Of a stretch of DNA of 64,000 nucleotides, positions 41,418-49,900 are shown in pieces. Below the pieces are notes generated by a model. That model did no database searches and was not told the origin of the DNA. It saw nothing but the letters and a program-made list of their open reading frames with translations. The position numbers were made by a program, and so were the translations under genes. How positions within the stretch are numbered: the stretch's first letter is position 1; each line of letters opens with the position of its first letter. This DNA is from Gordonia hankookensis (GTDB lineage Bacteria; Actinomycetota; Actinomycetes; Mycobacteriales; Mycobacteriaceae), in contig NZ_JACWMS010000005.1 of the NCBI RefSeq assembly GCF_014673215.1, positions 124,001 to 188,000 on the forward strand. The letters are read 5' to 3'.

Positions 41418-42502
41418 GTACCTCGTCGGATACCGCTGTGGCGGGTAAGCTTTCGGGTCTCGACCGGTTCCTGCCGGTGTGGATCGGTGCGGCGATGGGG
41501 GTCGGTTTGCTCCTGGGGCGTGGTGTGCCCGGCCTGGGTGACGGGCTGGCGGCGGTCGAGGTGGACGGAATCTCGTTGCCGATCGCGCTGGGCTTGTTGG
41601 TCATGATGTATCCGGTGCTGGCGAAGGTGCGCTATGACCGGCTGGACTCGGTGACCGGTGACCGACGGTTGTTGTCTGGGTCGTTGCTGTTGAACTGGGT
41701 TGTCGGGCCGGCGTTGATGTTCACCCTGGCATGGCTGCTGCTGCCGGACCTGCCGGAGTATCGGACCGGGCTGATCATCGTGGGTTTGGCTCGGTGTATC
41801 GCGATGGTGATCATCTGGAACGACCTCGCGTGCGGTGATCGGGAGGCCGCTGCGGTGCTCGTCGCGTTGAACTCGGTGTTCCAGGTGGTCATGTTCGCCG
41901 CGCTGGGCTGGTTCTATCTGTCGGTGTTGCCGGGCTGGCTCGACCTGGAGCAGACCGCCATTGATACCTCGCCGTGGCAGATCGCGAAGTCAGTGCTGAT
42001 CTTCCTCGGCATCCCCCTCGTTGCGGGCTATCTGACCCGACGGTTGGGGGAGCGTGCGAAGGGGCGCGAGTGGTATGAGACGTCGTTCCTGCCCCGGTTG
42101 GGACCGTGGGCGCTGTATGGCCTGTTGTTCACCATCGTCATCCTGTTCGCGCTACAGGGCGAACAGATCACCTCACAGCCGTGGGATGTCGTGCGGATCG
42201 CGCTGCCGTTGTTGATCTACTTCGCCGTCATGTGGGGCGGCGGATTCGCCCTCGGTGCGGTGATGGGGTTGGGATATGCACGCACCACAACGTTGGCGTT
42301 CACGGCTGCGGGCAACAACTTCGAACTCGCCATCGCGGTCGCGATCGCTACCTACGGCGCCACGTCGGGTCAAGCTCTCGCAGGCGTGATCGGTCCACTG
42401 ATCGAGGTCCCGGTCCTGGTCGGACTGGTGTATGTCTCGTTGTCGTTGCGCCGCAGGTTCGCCCTACCTGCCGATCCGATGGTGGGCGTCCGTGATGTCT
42501 GA
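41414..42502 (+). CDS. acr3: ACR3-family arsenite efflux transporter
   Basis: A 362-residue membrane protein with ten predicted helices. Family landmarks are LDRFLPVWIGAAMGVGLLLGRG, LGLLVMMYPVLAKVRYD, ARCIAMVIIWNDLACGDREAA with the conserved Cys, and GNNFELAIAVAIATYG. ACR3 proteins extrude arsenite using the proton-motive force. Encoded between arsR and arsC in an overlapping operon. Confidence 0.97.
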   Translation: MSTSSDTAVAGKLSGLDRFLPVWIGAAMGVGLLLGRGVPGLGDGLAAVEVDGISLPIALGLLVMMYPVLAKVRYDRLDSVTGDRRLLSGSLLLNWVVGPALMFTLAWLLLPDLPEYRTGLIIVGLARCIAMVIIWNDLACGDREAAAVLVALNSVFQVVMFAALGWFYLSVLPGWLDLEQTAIDTSPWQIAKSVLIFLGIPLVAGYLTRRLGERAKGREWYETSFLPRLGPWALYGLLFTIVILFALQGEQITSQPWDVVRIALPLLIYFAVMWGGGFALGAVMGLGYARTTTLAFTAAGNNFELAIAVAIATYGATSGQALAGVIGPLIEVPVLVGLVYVSLSLRRRFALPADPMVGVRDV

Positions 42503-42902
42503 ACCCACCAAGGCGTTGTTCGTATGCGTCAGCAACCGGGGCAAATCGGTGATGGCCGAACGCCTTACGCCGACGGTCACCGACCGCGTCGTCGCATCCT
42601 CGGCCGGCACCAGCGCCAAGACCGGTGCTCAGATGAATGAGCTGTCAGCTCACGTGCTTGCCGAGGTCGGTGTCGATACCGGCCATCATCAGCCTCGCCG
42701 ACTGACCGAGGAACTCATGCTGGCGGCTGATCTGGTGATCGTTGTTGGGACCGCAGAAGTCGCCGCACCAGTCGGGGTTGATCTGCAAGTGTGGAACATC
42801 GATGAACCGGCGCGACGTGGCATCGACGGAATCGACCGGATGCGGTTGGTGCGCGACGACATCACCGCCCGAATCCGGGCTCTCGCCGCCGACTTGGAAT
42901 AG
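42495..42902 (+). CDS. arsC: Low-molecular-weight-phosphatase-type arsenate reductase
   Basis: A 135-residue protein overlapping the acr3 stop by eight bases. The catalytic loop is FVCVSNRGKSVMAE, with nucleophile C11. The usual P-loop is C-x5-R; here the arginine position is Lys (C-x5-K), a variant I recall in actinobacterial mycothiol-linked arsenate reductases. Such enzymes reduce arsenate to arsenite for export by ACR3. The C-terminus has the partner aspartate region (IDEPARRGIDG). Confidence 0.85.
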   Translation: MSEPTKALFVCVSNRGKSVMAERLTPTVTDRVVASSAGTSAKTGAQMNELSAHVLAEVGVDTGHHQPRRLTEELMLAADLVIVVGTAEVAAPVGVDLQVWNIDEPARRGIDGIDRMRLVRDDITARIRALAADLE

Positions 42903-42929
42903 TTCGCGAAGTATCGCGGTGTGGCCGGC

Positions 42930-43415
42930 TCAGCAGCACGCCGTACGGGAATCAGCGGAGTCGGGAGTGCTTCCACCGCAGCATGTCGAACTCTCGTCCG
43001 TGTCATCAGTTATGTTCTGTTGCAGCAGTTTCGGGCTTGTGCCGAAAGTCTCGGAATCGGCGAGCACAGCGTAGACCTCCCACTGTTCGCTTGACGGGCC
43101 GGTCACCCACACCTTGTCCTGGGTCGCGAAGCAACAGGTGGAGTTGATCTCGTCCCGGGTGAACAAGCCCTCGGCGGCGAGCCGGGTGATCTCGGCGTGC
43201 ACCTCGTCGCTGGATTCGACCTCGATGCCGAGATGGTTGATCGTGCCGCTCTCTCCGGGATTCTCCAGCAGCACCAATTTCATGGGCGGCTCGGCGACCG
43301 CGAAGTTCGCATACCCCGGCTTGCGTTTGGCCGGCTTGGTGTTGAACAGCTTCGAATAGAACTCGACCGCAACATCAAGATCATCGACATTGAGTGCGAG
43401 CTGCATGCGGGACAT
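42930..43415 (-). CDS. arsI: ArsI/CadI-family VOC protein
   Basis: A 161-residue VOC protein very like mycobacterial CadI. Motifs are MSRMQLALNVDDLDVAVEFY, GYANFAVAEPPMKLVLLEN, the metal His in NHLGIEVES, the vicinal pair NSTCCFATQDKVWVTGP and the metal Glu in QWEVYAVL. The tail is Cys-rich (STCCGG and ACC). ArsI cleaves carbon-arsenic bonds of methylarsenite, and CadI is cadmium-inducible. The longer frame upstream is antisense. It converges with arsC and diverges from the second arsR. Confidence 0.92.
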   Translation of the reverse strand: MSRMQLALNVDDLDVAVEFYSKLFNTKPAKRKPGYANFAVAEPPMKLVLLENPGESGTINHLGIEVESSDEVHAEITRLAAEGLFTRDEINSTCCFATQDKVWVTGPSSEQWEVYAVLADSETFGTSPKLLQQNITDDTDESSTCCGGSTPDSADSRTACC

Positions 43416-43436
43416 GACCATCACCTTCACCTGTGA

Positions 43437-43449
43437 GACATATATCGAA
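43437..43449 (+). promoter_or_regulatory. Second-ArsR operator, arsI side
   Basis: GACATATATCGAA, 22 bp upstream of the arsI start. The same sequence with one change (GACATATGTCGAA) occurs on the opposite strand at 43479-43491, giving a paired operator. Confidence 0.6.
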
Positions 43450-43478
43450 CTATTGGATACAAGCAGCGTGCACGCCTT

Positions 43479-43491
43479 TTCGACATATGTC
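43479..43491 (-). promoter_or_regulatory. Second-ArsR operator, arsR side
   Basis: Its core GACATATGTC is a perfect palindrome. Read on the complement it extends as GACATATGTCGAA, matching the arsI-side site. It lies 23 bp before the second arsR start. Confidence 0.62.
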
Positions 43492-43514
43492 AACAGGGTG
43501 AGTAGGGTCGGAGT

Positions 43515-43880
43515 ATGCCGAAGACGTTGCCGATGATCGACATCAGCGCACCCATTTGTTGCGCCCCGGTGTCGGCTGCGCCGCTCGACGATGAAGCGGC
43601 ACTCGAGATCGCGCTGCGACTCAAGGCCTTGGGCGACCCCGTCCGGATCCGATTGCTGTCGATGTTGCTCACCGATGAGCAAGGTGCGGGGATCTGCACA
43701 TGCGATCTCGCGGCAGCGGTCGGACTGACCGAGGCCACCACGAGCCACCATCTGGGTCAGTTGCGTAGGGCCGGGATGGTCGCACCCGAGCGGCGCGGGA
43801 TGAATGTGTACTACCGGGCGCGGCCCGAATCGCTGCAGGCACTGTGTGGTGTTCTGAGCGCGGACACCGGTTGTTGTTGA
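43515..43880 (+). CDS. ArsR-family regulator with N- and C-terminal cysteine pairs
   Basis: A 121-residue regulator. The DNA-binding helix is DLAAAVGLTEATTSHHLGQLRRAGMV. Potential metal ligands are ICCAPV near residue 14, CTCD in the winged-helix region and the terminal GCC. This resembles the arsenic sensors with an N-terminal CC pair. It is divergent from arsI, separated by paired GACATATRTC sites, and probably controls arsI independently of the first arsR. Confidence 0.92.
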   Translation: MPKTLPMIDISAPICCAPVSAAPLDDEAALEIALRLKALGDPVRIRLLSMLLTDEQGAGICTCDLAAAVGLTEATTSHHLGQLRRAGMVAPERRGMNVYYRARPESLQALCGVLSADTGCC

Positions 43881-44037
43881 GCGCTGCGAGGCTCGCTGTG
43901 AAGGTCTTCTGATACCGGCACGTTGGTGAACCCGCGACGGTGCGCCTCGACGCCCCGATACCGATAGGGTCGAACAGGATGTCCGGTTCCGGATCGCGTT
44001 GGGCGGAATCGGTGATGTGTCGAGTCGAAAGGAACAC

Positions 44038-44706
44038 ATGAGGCAGATCGCTTCCCGCCGCATTGAATTCGTCGCCGGCCTGATTGCGGTCATCGTGGTC
44101 GCCGCTGCCTGCGGCGGCGACGCCACGAGCGACGACACCGCGTCACAGGTCTCGTCGGCGGCTCCTGCGGTGTCGGAGTCGGCGGCAGCGACCAGCGGCG
44201 ATGCGACCACCGGTACGGCTGTGGAGACGACGCCCGAGGCCCAACCCGCCGCAGTGAAAATCGCGGGGGAGCGTGACGAAGTGGTGACACTGGCCGGTCC
44301 GATCGCCGTGAAGTACACGTCGGCCACCGACGCTCAGAAGGATGCTCTCGGTCAGCCGCTGACCGGCGATCACAACGCTGGGACCCGCGAGAATGGCGTG
44401 GTGTTCCAACAGTTCCAGGGTGGTGTGATCATCGCGAAGAACGACGCCTCGGGGACGCCTGCGTACATCATCACGTCGGGCAAGATCAGGGACGCTTGGA
44501 ACACCGAGCGGGCTCTTGACGGCACCCCGTCGCTCACCGGAAAGAACGGCTCGCCCGGACCGCTGGGAGTTCCCACCAGCGACGTGACCACTGATGGTGC
44601 AGTGCAAGAGGCGAGTTTTGAGCACGGCAAGGTGACCGAGAACACCCAGACCGGCGAGGTCACTGTGACGGTCAACGGCCGGACTGTGCCATCCGGTCTG
44701 AAGTAG
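44038..44706 (+). CDS. Secreted LGFP-repeat lipoprotein
   Basis: A 222-residue protein with a signal peptide and lipobox (VVAAACGG), so Cys is the anchor at about residue 25. A Ser/Ala/Thr-rich linker to about residue 75 precedes a repeat region: AGPIAVKYTS, DALGQPLTG, VFQQFQGGVIIA and PGPLGVPTSDV, typical of LGFP repeats. LGFP proteins bind the mycolate-arabinogalactan wall of actinobacteria. AAAGGA precedes the ATG at 44038. It is monocistronic. Confidence 0.85.
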   Translation: MRQIASRRIEFVAGLIAVIVVAAACGGDATSDDTASQVSSAAPAVSESAAATSGDATTGTAVETTPEAQPAAVKIAGERDEVVTLAGPIAVKYTSATDAQKDALGQPLTGDHNAGTRENGVVFQQFQGGVIIAKNDASGTPAYIITSGKIRDAWNTERALDGTPSLTGKNGSPGPLGVPTSDVTTDGAVQEASFEHGKVTENTQTGEVTVTVNGRTVPSGLK

Positions 44707-44722
44707 ACCAGCCGAACTGGTC
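44706..44722. terminator. Hairpin after the LGFP lipoprotein
   Basis: GACCAG-CCGAA-CTGGTC, a 6-bp perfect stem beginning at the last base of the stop codon. Short, with no U-tract. Confidence 0.45.
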
Positions 44723-45123
44723 GGCCACGTGACGAGTCGAGGGGGCTTACGGCGCGATGCTGAATGCAGTCGGACCTCGTCGCACAGGCCGATGCTGATG
44801 GGGTGAGCAAGACCCTCAAACGGGCAGACCCACTCTGCAGAGCGCTGTCACGACGCCAAGCCGGTTGGCGCTCAGACGAGGGTGCCAACCCCAGCGTGTC
44901 TGGCCCGGTCTGCTCCACAACCACGATCTCATCGACGACATTGGTGCCAAACTCGCAACCCGCTGGGATATCTGACACGTCCCTGTGTGCTTGGCTGAAG
45001 CCTATTAGTGATCGAGGAGTCCTCCAAGAGGGTACTGCGACAATGAATGGAAGGGCCCGTTCTGCGTATCGGCTAACGGACTGCTCACCGGGTCCACCGC
45101 TCTGATCCCCATTGGAGAACGCG
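44723..45123. other. Gene-free stretch, possibly decayed coding DNA
   Basis: No convincing gene. Open frames exist on both strands but lack family resemblance. A minus-strand segment around 44830-44990 reads like protein (DIPAGCEFGTNVVDEIVVVEQ-like), which suggests a degraded gene. A ribosome-binding site for the next gene lies at the right end. Confidence 0.4.
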
Positions 45124-45669
45124 ATGCATGTGCCAGTAACTCTGGCCAGCTGGATGATCGGCGACGGCGCGGCGGCTTTTCCAGCCCACGGCGACCCGGT
45201 CGACATCGTCCTTGGGCTTGTCCCAGCACAAGACAACGACCTACCAGCGATGTGCATCACCGCCACCGCTGAGGTAGAGCAGCTCGGCGGTGGCGGGGCA
45301 GCCACGCCAGATGCCGCACTCGTGCACTTTTCGGCCTTCGCTGCGGTTGCCCATAACGCAACGTCGCTGCACCACGGCGAATCGACAGTGCACGGCCGAT
45401 TGCATGTGGAATACGAGATGACGGCTGTCCGTGTTCCCCGCGTGAGAGGGACGGTACTGCGGCGCAGGCTGATCACCGAAGTTCGATCACCCGGAGAACA
45501 CTGGCGGCCACCTACCTATGAACTCAGCGACATCATCACTCGGCGAACAGAATTCGAAGATTCGGCCATGACTGCGATCGGTGAGGTCGACTCCGGACAG
45601 CGCGGTCCAAGACCACACGACACCTGGCGGCACGATACCGGGCTCCTGCTGGACATCGAGATCGACTAA
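45124..45669 (+). CDS. Hypothetical protein
   Basis: A 181-residue protein. The start at the ATG at 45124 (MHVPVTLASWMIGDG) is chosen over a TTG at 45112 because GGAGA sits just before it. The sequence is balanced and globular-looking, without membrane segments. I do not recognise it. Landmarks are VDIVLGLVPAQDND, MCITATAEVEQL and the acidic GLLLDIEID end. It lies in an accessory region, isolated from its neighbours by gaps of about 400 bp. Confidence 0.55.
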   Translation: MHVPVTLASWMIGDGAAAFPAHGDPVDIVLGLVPAQDNDLPAMCITATAEVEQLGGGGAATPDAALVHFSAFAAVAHNATSLHHGESTVHGRLHVEYEMTAVRVPRVRGTVLRRRLITEVRSPGEHWRPPTYELSDIITRRTEFEDSAMTAIGEVDSGQRGPRPHDTWRHDTGLLLDIEID

Positions 45670-46066
45670 TCCGATCTGTTGCCGCCGGTGTGACCTGCAG
45701 GCAACCAAATCACCCAGCAGCAGTTCCCTAGAGATTCACGGGGTAGCTGCCGCCGACTGAGACATGGTGTCGGAATGGAAATGCATGCCCTGTGTCCGGC
45801 ACCCTGATCCTGCCACGATGGACATGTGGTCCATTGGCGCGTTGACCCCGACACCATCAACTCGAAGATTCCGTTCTCGGCACACGAGATGCCGACCGAC
45901 CTCCCAAAGCAATGGGCAAAGGCGGTCCAAGCGGTGACTCACGACCTGCATCATCTGAGACCAGGACCGCCGATTGTCCTTGATCGCCTCATTCCAGGCG
46001 TGACTGCGCCGCCAACCCACTAGGGTCGGCACAGGTTGCTGAGTCGTTGAGGAGGTCCAACTCGCT
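45670..46066. other. Intergenic stretch before the FWYV-repeat gene
   Basis: Nothing well supported. One rightward frame (45826-46023, 65 residues, GTG start) and an overlapping leftward frame are both open, but neither has a convincing start or homology, so I do not call a gene. AGGAGG at 46050-46055 belongs to the gene starting at 46067. Confidence 0.45.
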
Positions 46067-46609
46067 ATGAGTGCAGGTGCTTACGAGTCCGCAGCTGGAG
46101 GCGGGGGCGCAATTGGCCGCCGCCTGCGGCTTAGTGGTCCGGAGCAGTTCTGGTATGTCCTTGAGTGCATCGGATTTGGTATGGGATATCTGACGAAGGT
46201 CCCAACAAAGAAGGCGCTGTCGGAGGCATCGCTCACCGCACTCACCGGTGGGGAGCGGTTTTGGTATGTCGTCGAGTGCATTGCTTTCGGCGCAGGATAC
46301 TTTGCCAAGATCCCCGCGAAGAAAGCTCTCAGCGAGGCCGGATTGGTCACTCGCACTGGGGCGGAGAGTTTCTGGTACGTCCTCCAGAATATCGCATTCG
46401 GGTCCGGATACTTCGCGAAAGTGCCCATACGTAAGGCGCTTTCGGATGCGTCACTTCTACCGATGACTGACGCGGCACAGTTCTGGTACGTGCTTCAGTG
46501 CATCGCTTTTGGCTCAGGATATTTCGCCAAAGTCCCCCAGAAGAAGGCGCTGAGCGAACTCGACAATATCGACCTGCGGCGGAGGGCAACCACCGGTTCT
46601 GTGAACTGA
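46067..46609 (+). CDS. Four-repeat FWYV protein, unknown function
   Basis: A 180-residue protein built almost entirely of four tandem 37-residue units (about residues 22-58, 59-95, 96-132 and 133-169). The unit is roughly xTGxExFWYVLxCIAFG, then xGYFAKVPxKKALSEAxLx. The strongest invariants are FWYV, FG-x-GY and KALS. The repeats are encoded by four 111-bp DNA repeats with no indels. AGGAGG lies 11 bases before the ATG. The aromatic-glycine core with a basic KVPxKKA tail might form a membrane-active or amyloid-like unit, but that is conjecture. No function is assigned. It converges on the large STAND gene, 50 bp outside its transposon end. Confidence 0.8.
   Translation: MSAGAYESAAGGGGAIGRRLRLSGPEQFWYVLECIGFGMGYLTKVPTKKALSEASLTALTGGERFWYVVECIAFGAGYFAKIPAKKALSEAGLVTRTGAESFWYVLQNIAFGSGYFAKVPIRKALSDASLLPMTDAAQFWYVLQCIAFGSGYFAKVPQKKALSELDNIDLRRRATTGSVN
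46130..46573 (+). repeat. Four in-frame 111-bp tandem repeats
   Basis: Units at 46130-46240, 46241-46351, 46352-46462 and 46463-46573 encode the four FWYV modules. They have diverged at the DNA level but keep exactly the same length. Confidence 0.85.
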
Positions 46610-46658
46610 ACCAACGACGTTGCGGACCCGGATCGCGGCGGAAAGCCCTGATACACAG

Positions 46659-46805
46659 GGACATTTGAGTTGAGACTTGTGCCACGTAGTTGATACTCCC
46701 TGCCTGGCCCAATTTTGACTACCTCATCCGAACTGGTGACAGATGATTTGAGACATTGCTTCGTGGTCGTCAACTCGGATCCCTCCGACACGCAGTCGAG
46801 ACTTG
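46659..46805 (+). repeat. Left-end transposase-binding repeats
   Basis: Three copies: GGACA-N8-GAGACTT at 46659, TGACA-N8-GAGACAT at 46737 and CGACA-N7-GAGACTT at 46786, spaced 78 and 49 bp apart. They lie between the FWYV-repeat gene and the end of the STAND gene, so the 303-bp gap there is mainly transposon end. Confidence 0.7.
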
Positions 46806-46912
46806 CTTGATCCGGGTCCGACGCTGATAACGGAAGCGACCAGGAGGGCGGCTTAACCGGTGTTCACCAAACGGGCTCAACCCAGTGTCTGTGGCGTCGT
46901 CACCTGAAACGG

Positions 46913-49900
46913 CTAGTTGCGTACGGCTCCATCAATTGCTCGATCGACTCCGTAGACACCGAGTTCGAGCAGGCGATCAAGGATATCGAGTAGCGCCGTG
47001 ATGCGCTCTGGGGCGCGAGTCTGCGCCAACCCACGGACCACCAAATCCGAGATGTAATGAGCTTCCCCGGCAGCACCCGTCCTGAGGTCGGCCACGTCTT
47101 CGCCATGGATGTCGAGAAAGTGGTGCGCAGCAAGGTCGACGAGATCGTCGACCTTGTCCGGCGCTTCCTGCAGCGTGATGAGCAGTTGTGGGATGGCGTG
47201 TACGTAGCTTGGCGACGCGATCAAGTCAGCGAGGAATTCGGCGTAAGGTCGCAGGTCGTCTCCACGCAGGTGACCGGCCAGGTCACCAACCTTCTTCCGA
47301 ACCTCATCGGCCTCGTCATGCATCAGGCGGCGCAAAGTGGACAGCACGAGTTCTGAATCGGCGGACCGATCAACCCTTGCGGCGCAGACCTCAGCCAGGC
47401 CGCCTCGAACTTCCACGTCGCTGGCCAGGGCTCGCTCCACTAGCGCTGGACGCCCCCATTGCAGCGCGGCGAATGCCGCCATGCGCCCCCCTGCCCTCCG
47501 AACCTCGGCAGCTGTCGAGCTGAGCATGCGATCGATAACCGGATCGACAACATCTGGATCGGCGTTGCCGATGTAGATCATCAGGTCGTCCAACTTGTCT
47601 GAGGCGAGCAAGAGATCGTCGGCGTCGATAAGACGTTCGAAGGCTGCATAGGCAGTTGTCCGCGCGTACCGTAGGCAGGCCGCGACTGTATAGGCCACAC
47701 AAGCGCGGACGCTCAATACTGGATCGCTCGCCAGTTCGGCGAGGTGCGGGGCTATGAGTTCGGTGCGCGTGCCATCAGAGTCGTGGACCAGTAGGTCGCC
47801 GAGCGACTCGGCCAGACTTCCTCGCGAGGTGTTGAATCCGTTCTGGAACAAGTCATGTCCCGGTTGGTGGTCGTCTCGCCGTACGAAGATCGGCGAGTTA
47901 TCGACAGGGTCGGAAGCGTGCAGCGCCCGGTTTAGGACCATCTCAACAATGTCGAAGGGTATCTCGTCATAGAGGCGTCGGACCGCCCAGCCAAGCCAGC
48001 GATCACACGTTTCGAGGCCGAGACTCATGACGTGACGGATCGCGTCGAAGACAGCGTGCTGGGCTTCCTCTGGAATAGCTGATCCTCCGAAACCCCGCAG
48101 GATCGCAGCGGGATAGGCCGCCTTGGTCTCGGGCGTCAACTGCATAGCCAATCCAGCGAATCGAAGAGGGTCATCGGCCGTTCGCGTCTCCAGCTGCTGG
48201 GCTAACTCGCGAGCACCGCCTATCTCGCTGCCGAAGTCGCGGTCGTCGTTGTCGTGCTTTGCCATCGCCTGCAGCCACTGCGCGTTGCTCATCTTGCCTG
48301 TGGCGGGGCCACCAATCGGCGACCCGACGGTGTAGGTGGTGATGCCGGTGGGTGGCTCGGGCAAATCGCAGTCGAACTTGCGCTGATACTCCTGTAGCCG
48401 TCGAAGTCCCCACGGTGATAGCCGCCTGCGGTCGAGCGCTGATAGAAACGTGAAGGCGGTGTAGCCGAACGACCGAAGCCTGTAATGGAGGTCGGAAGAT
48501 TGGTATGTCGCTGGAAGGTCTCGGAGCTGCTCTTCGAGCTGCAGGTGAACCTCATCGCTGACAATCGGCGCGATGGCCTCAACGACCTCGCGTGAGATCC
48601 AGTGCGAATCGGATAGGTAGTCTGCTTTAAGGCGGTTGCCGCCTTGGAGAATCAGCTCAGCTGCCCACGGGGCAAAGGTCCCGGCCCCAGCAATGAGAGC
48701 GCGATACAACAACGACTGCGCCGCGTCGTGCTCGTTGACGGCCAAGCGCCGCAGTACCGGCTCGATGGTCTCCGGCGATGTCTGCGCCCAGTCTCCGAGC
48801 GCGTCCGCCACGCCGTTGTACAAAGCGTCATCGACGTCGCCGTACCCCGACTCCTCACGAAGTCTCAGGCTGAAGTGCCGGTCTTGAAGTAGATGTTGCT
48901 CGTGGCGGTCGTAGTGGGTGGCGTTCATGACCGCGAGCAAATGCGGCACGAATGCCTCCGCGAACGCTTGCGGCTCGGCTTTGCATGCTGCCTCGATCAT
49001 CTGAGTAGCGCTGTACTCATGAATGCCAAGGAGAGTTACCTTGCCATCGTTACCGAGCGCCAGAGCAGATGGACTCTCAACAAAGCAGGCCTTGAGCATC
49101 TCGATTGCCCAGAGTGGCTGGTGTTCCGCAAGCCCGTGTGCCGAGAGCCAGATATTCTGATCGGCTGGGTTGATCTCGCCGGCACGGACTGCGTCTAGCA
49201 ACAACTCGAGAAGCTGCCGGTGATGGTGCAGGTCGGCGCGCCAGGTCACCGAACGGAGCCACGCAACGTAGTCGGGTGACTGCTTCCGCGCCGTCAAGAG
49301 ATCAGCCACCTCGGCGCAATGCTCGGCGCCGGCGTTGCCCATCCAGTTGATGCTCCTGCCGCGTAGCGCGGCGTCGTCACTGTCGAGCCACCGTTCGATG
49401 TGACCCTGGGCGTAGAACTGGCCGAACCAGGTAGGGCGTGCGAGTTGCAGCCACAGCCGTTTCGTGAGCGTAGATTCGCTCTCGGCAAGGCGCAGCACAA
49501 GTTCGACATCCTCGAGCGTCGGAGCGCTGACGTTCACGAATACGGCGACCACCGTCTCCTTAATGTGGAAGCGAACATCTGCGCTGCTAAGGACCGACTC
49601 GACCTCTGTCCGGAACCGATCGGGATCTCGCTCTCGAAGAAGCTCGAGGAACCGCCGCACCTGCGCGCGTCGGAACAGTTCTTGCTCCTGGGCGCAAAGG
49701 AATTCGATCATCGACTGCTGTCGTGACAGCCACTGGCGGGCGAACGTGAAGTCGAAGAAAGTCTCGTGAAAGAAGGAGACCCGGTCATCTTCGATCGCGA
49801 TGACCTGTTCGGAGGCGAGAACCCGCGCGTGCTTGATGAAGTCGCCAGGACCGAGAATCTCGACGGGGACGGACAACGTCTGGTTGTCGCTCGCAGTGTT

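Noticed and set aside
43416..44327. Upstream extension of the arsI frame to 465 residues
   Set aside because: It runs antisense to the second arsR and part of the LGFP gene; CadI/ArsI proteins begin at MSRMQLALN.
44370..45476. A 368-residue leftward open frame
   Set aside because: It overlaps two rightward genes and lacks a coherent family; only a short inner segment looks protein-like, possibly a decayed remnant.
45826..46023. A 65-residue rightward frame
   Set aside because: No ribosome-binding site or homology, and an overlapping opposite-strand frame is equally open.
46130..46573. Possible CRISPR array at the regular 111-bp repeats
   Set aside because: The repeats are contiguous, in frame, diverged and encode protein; there are no spacers or cas genes.
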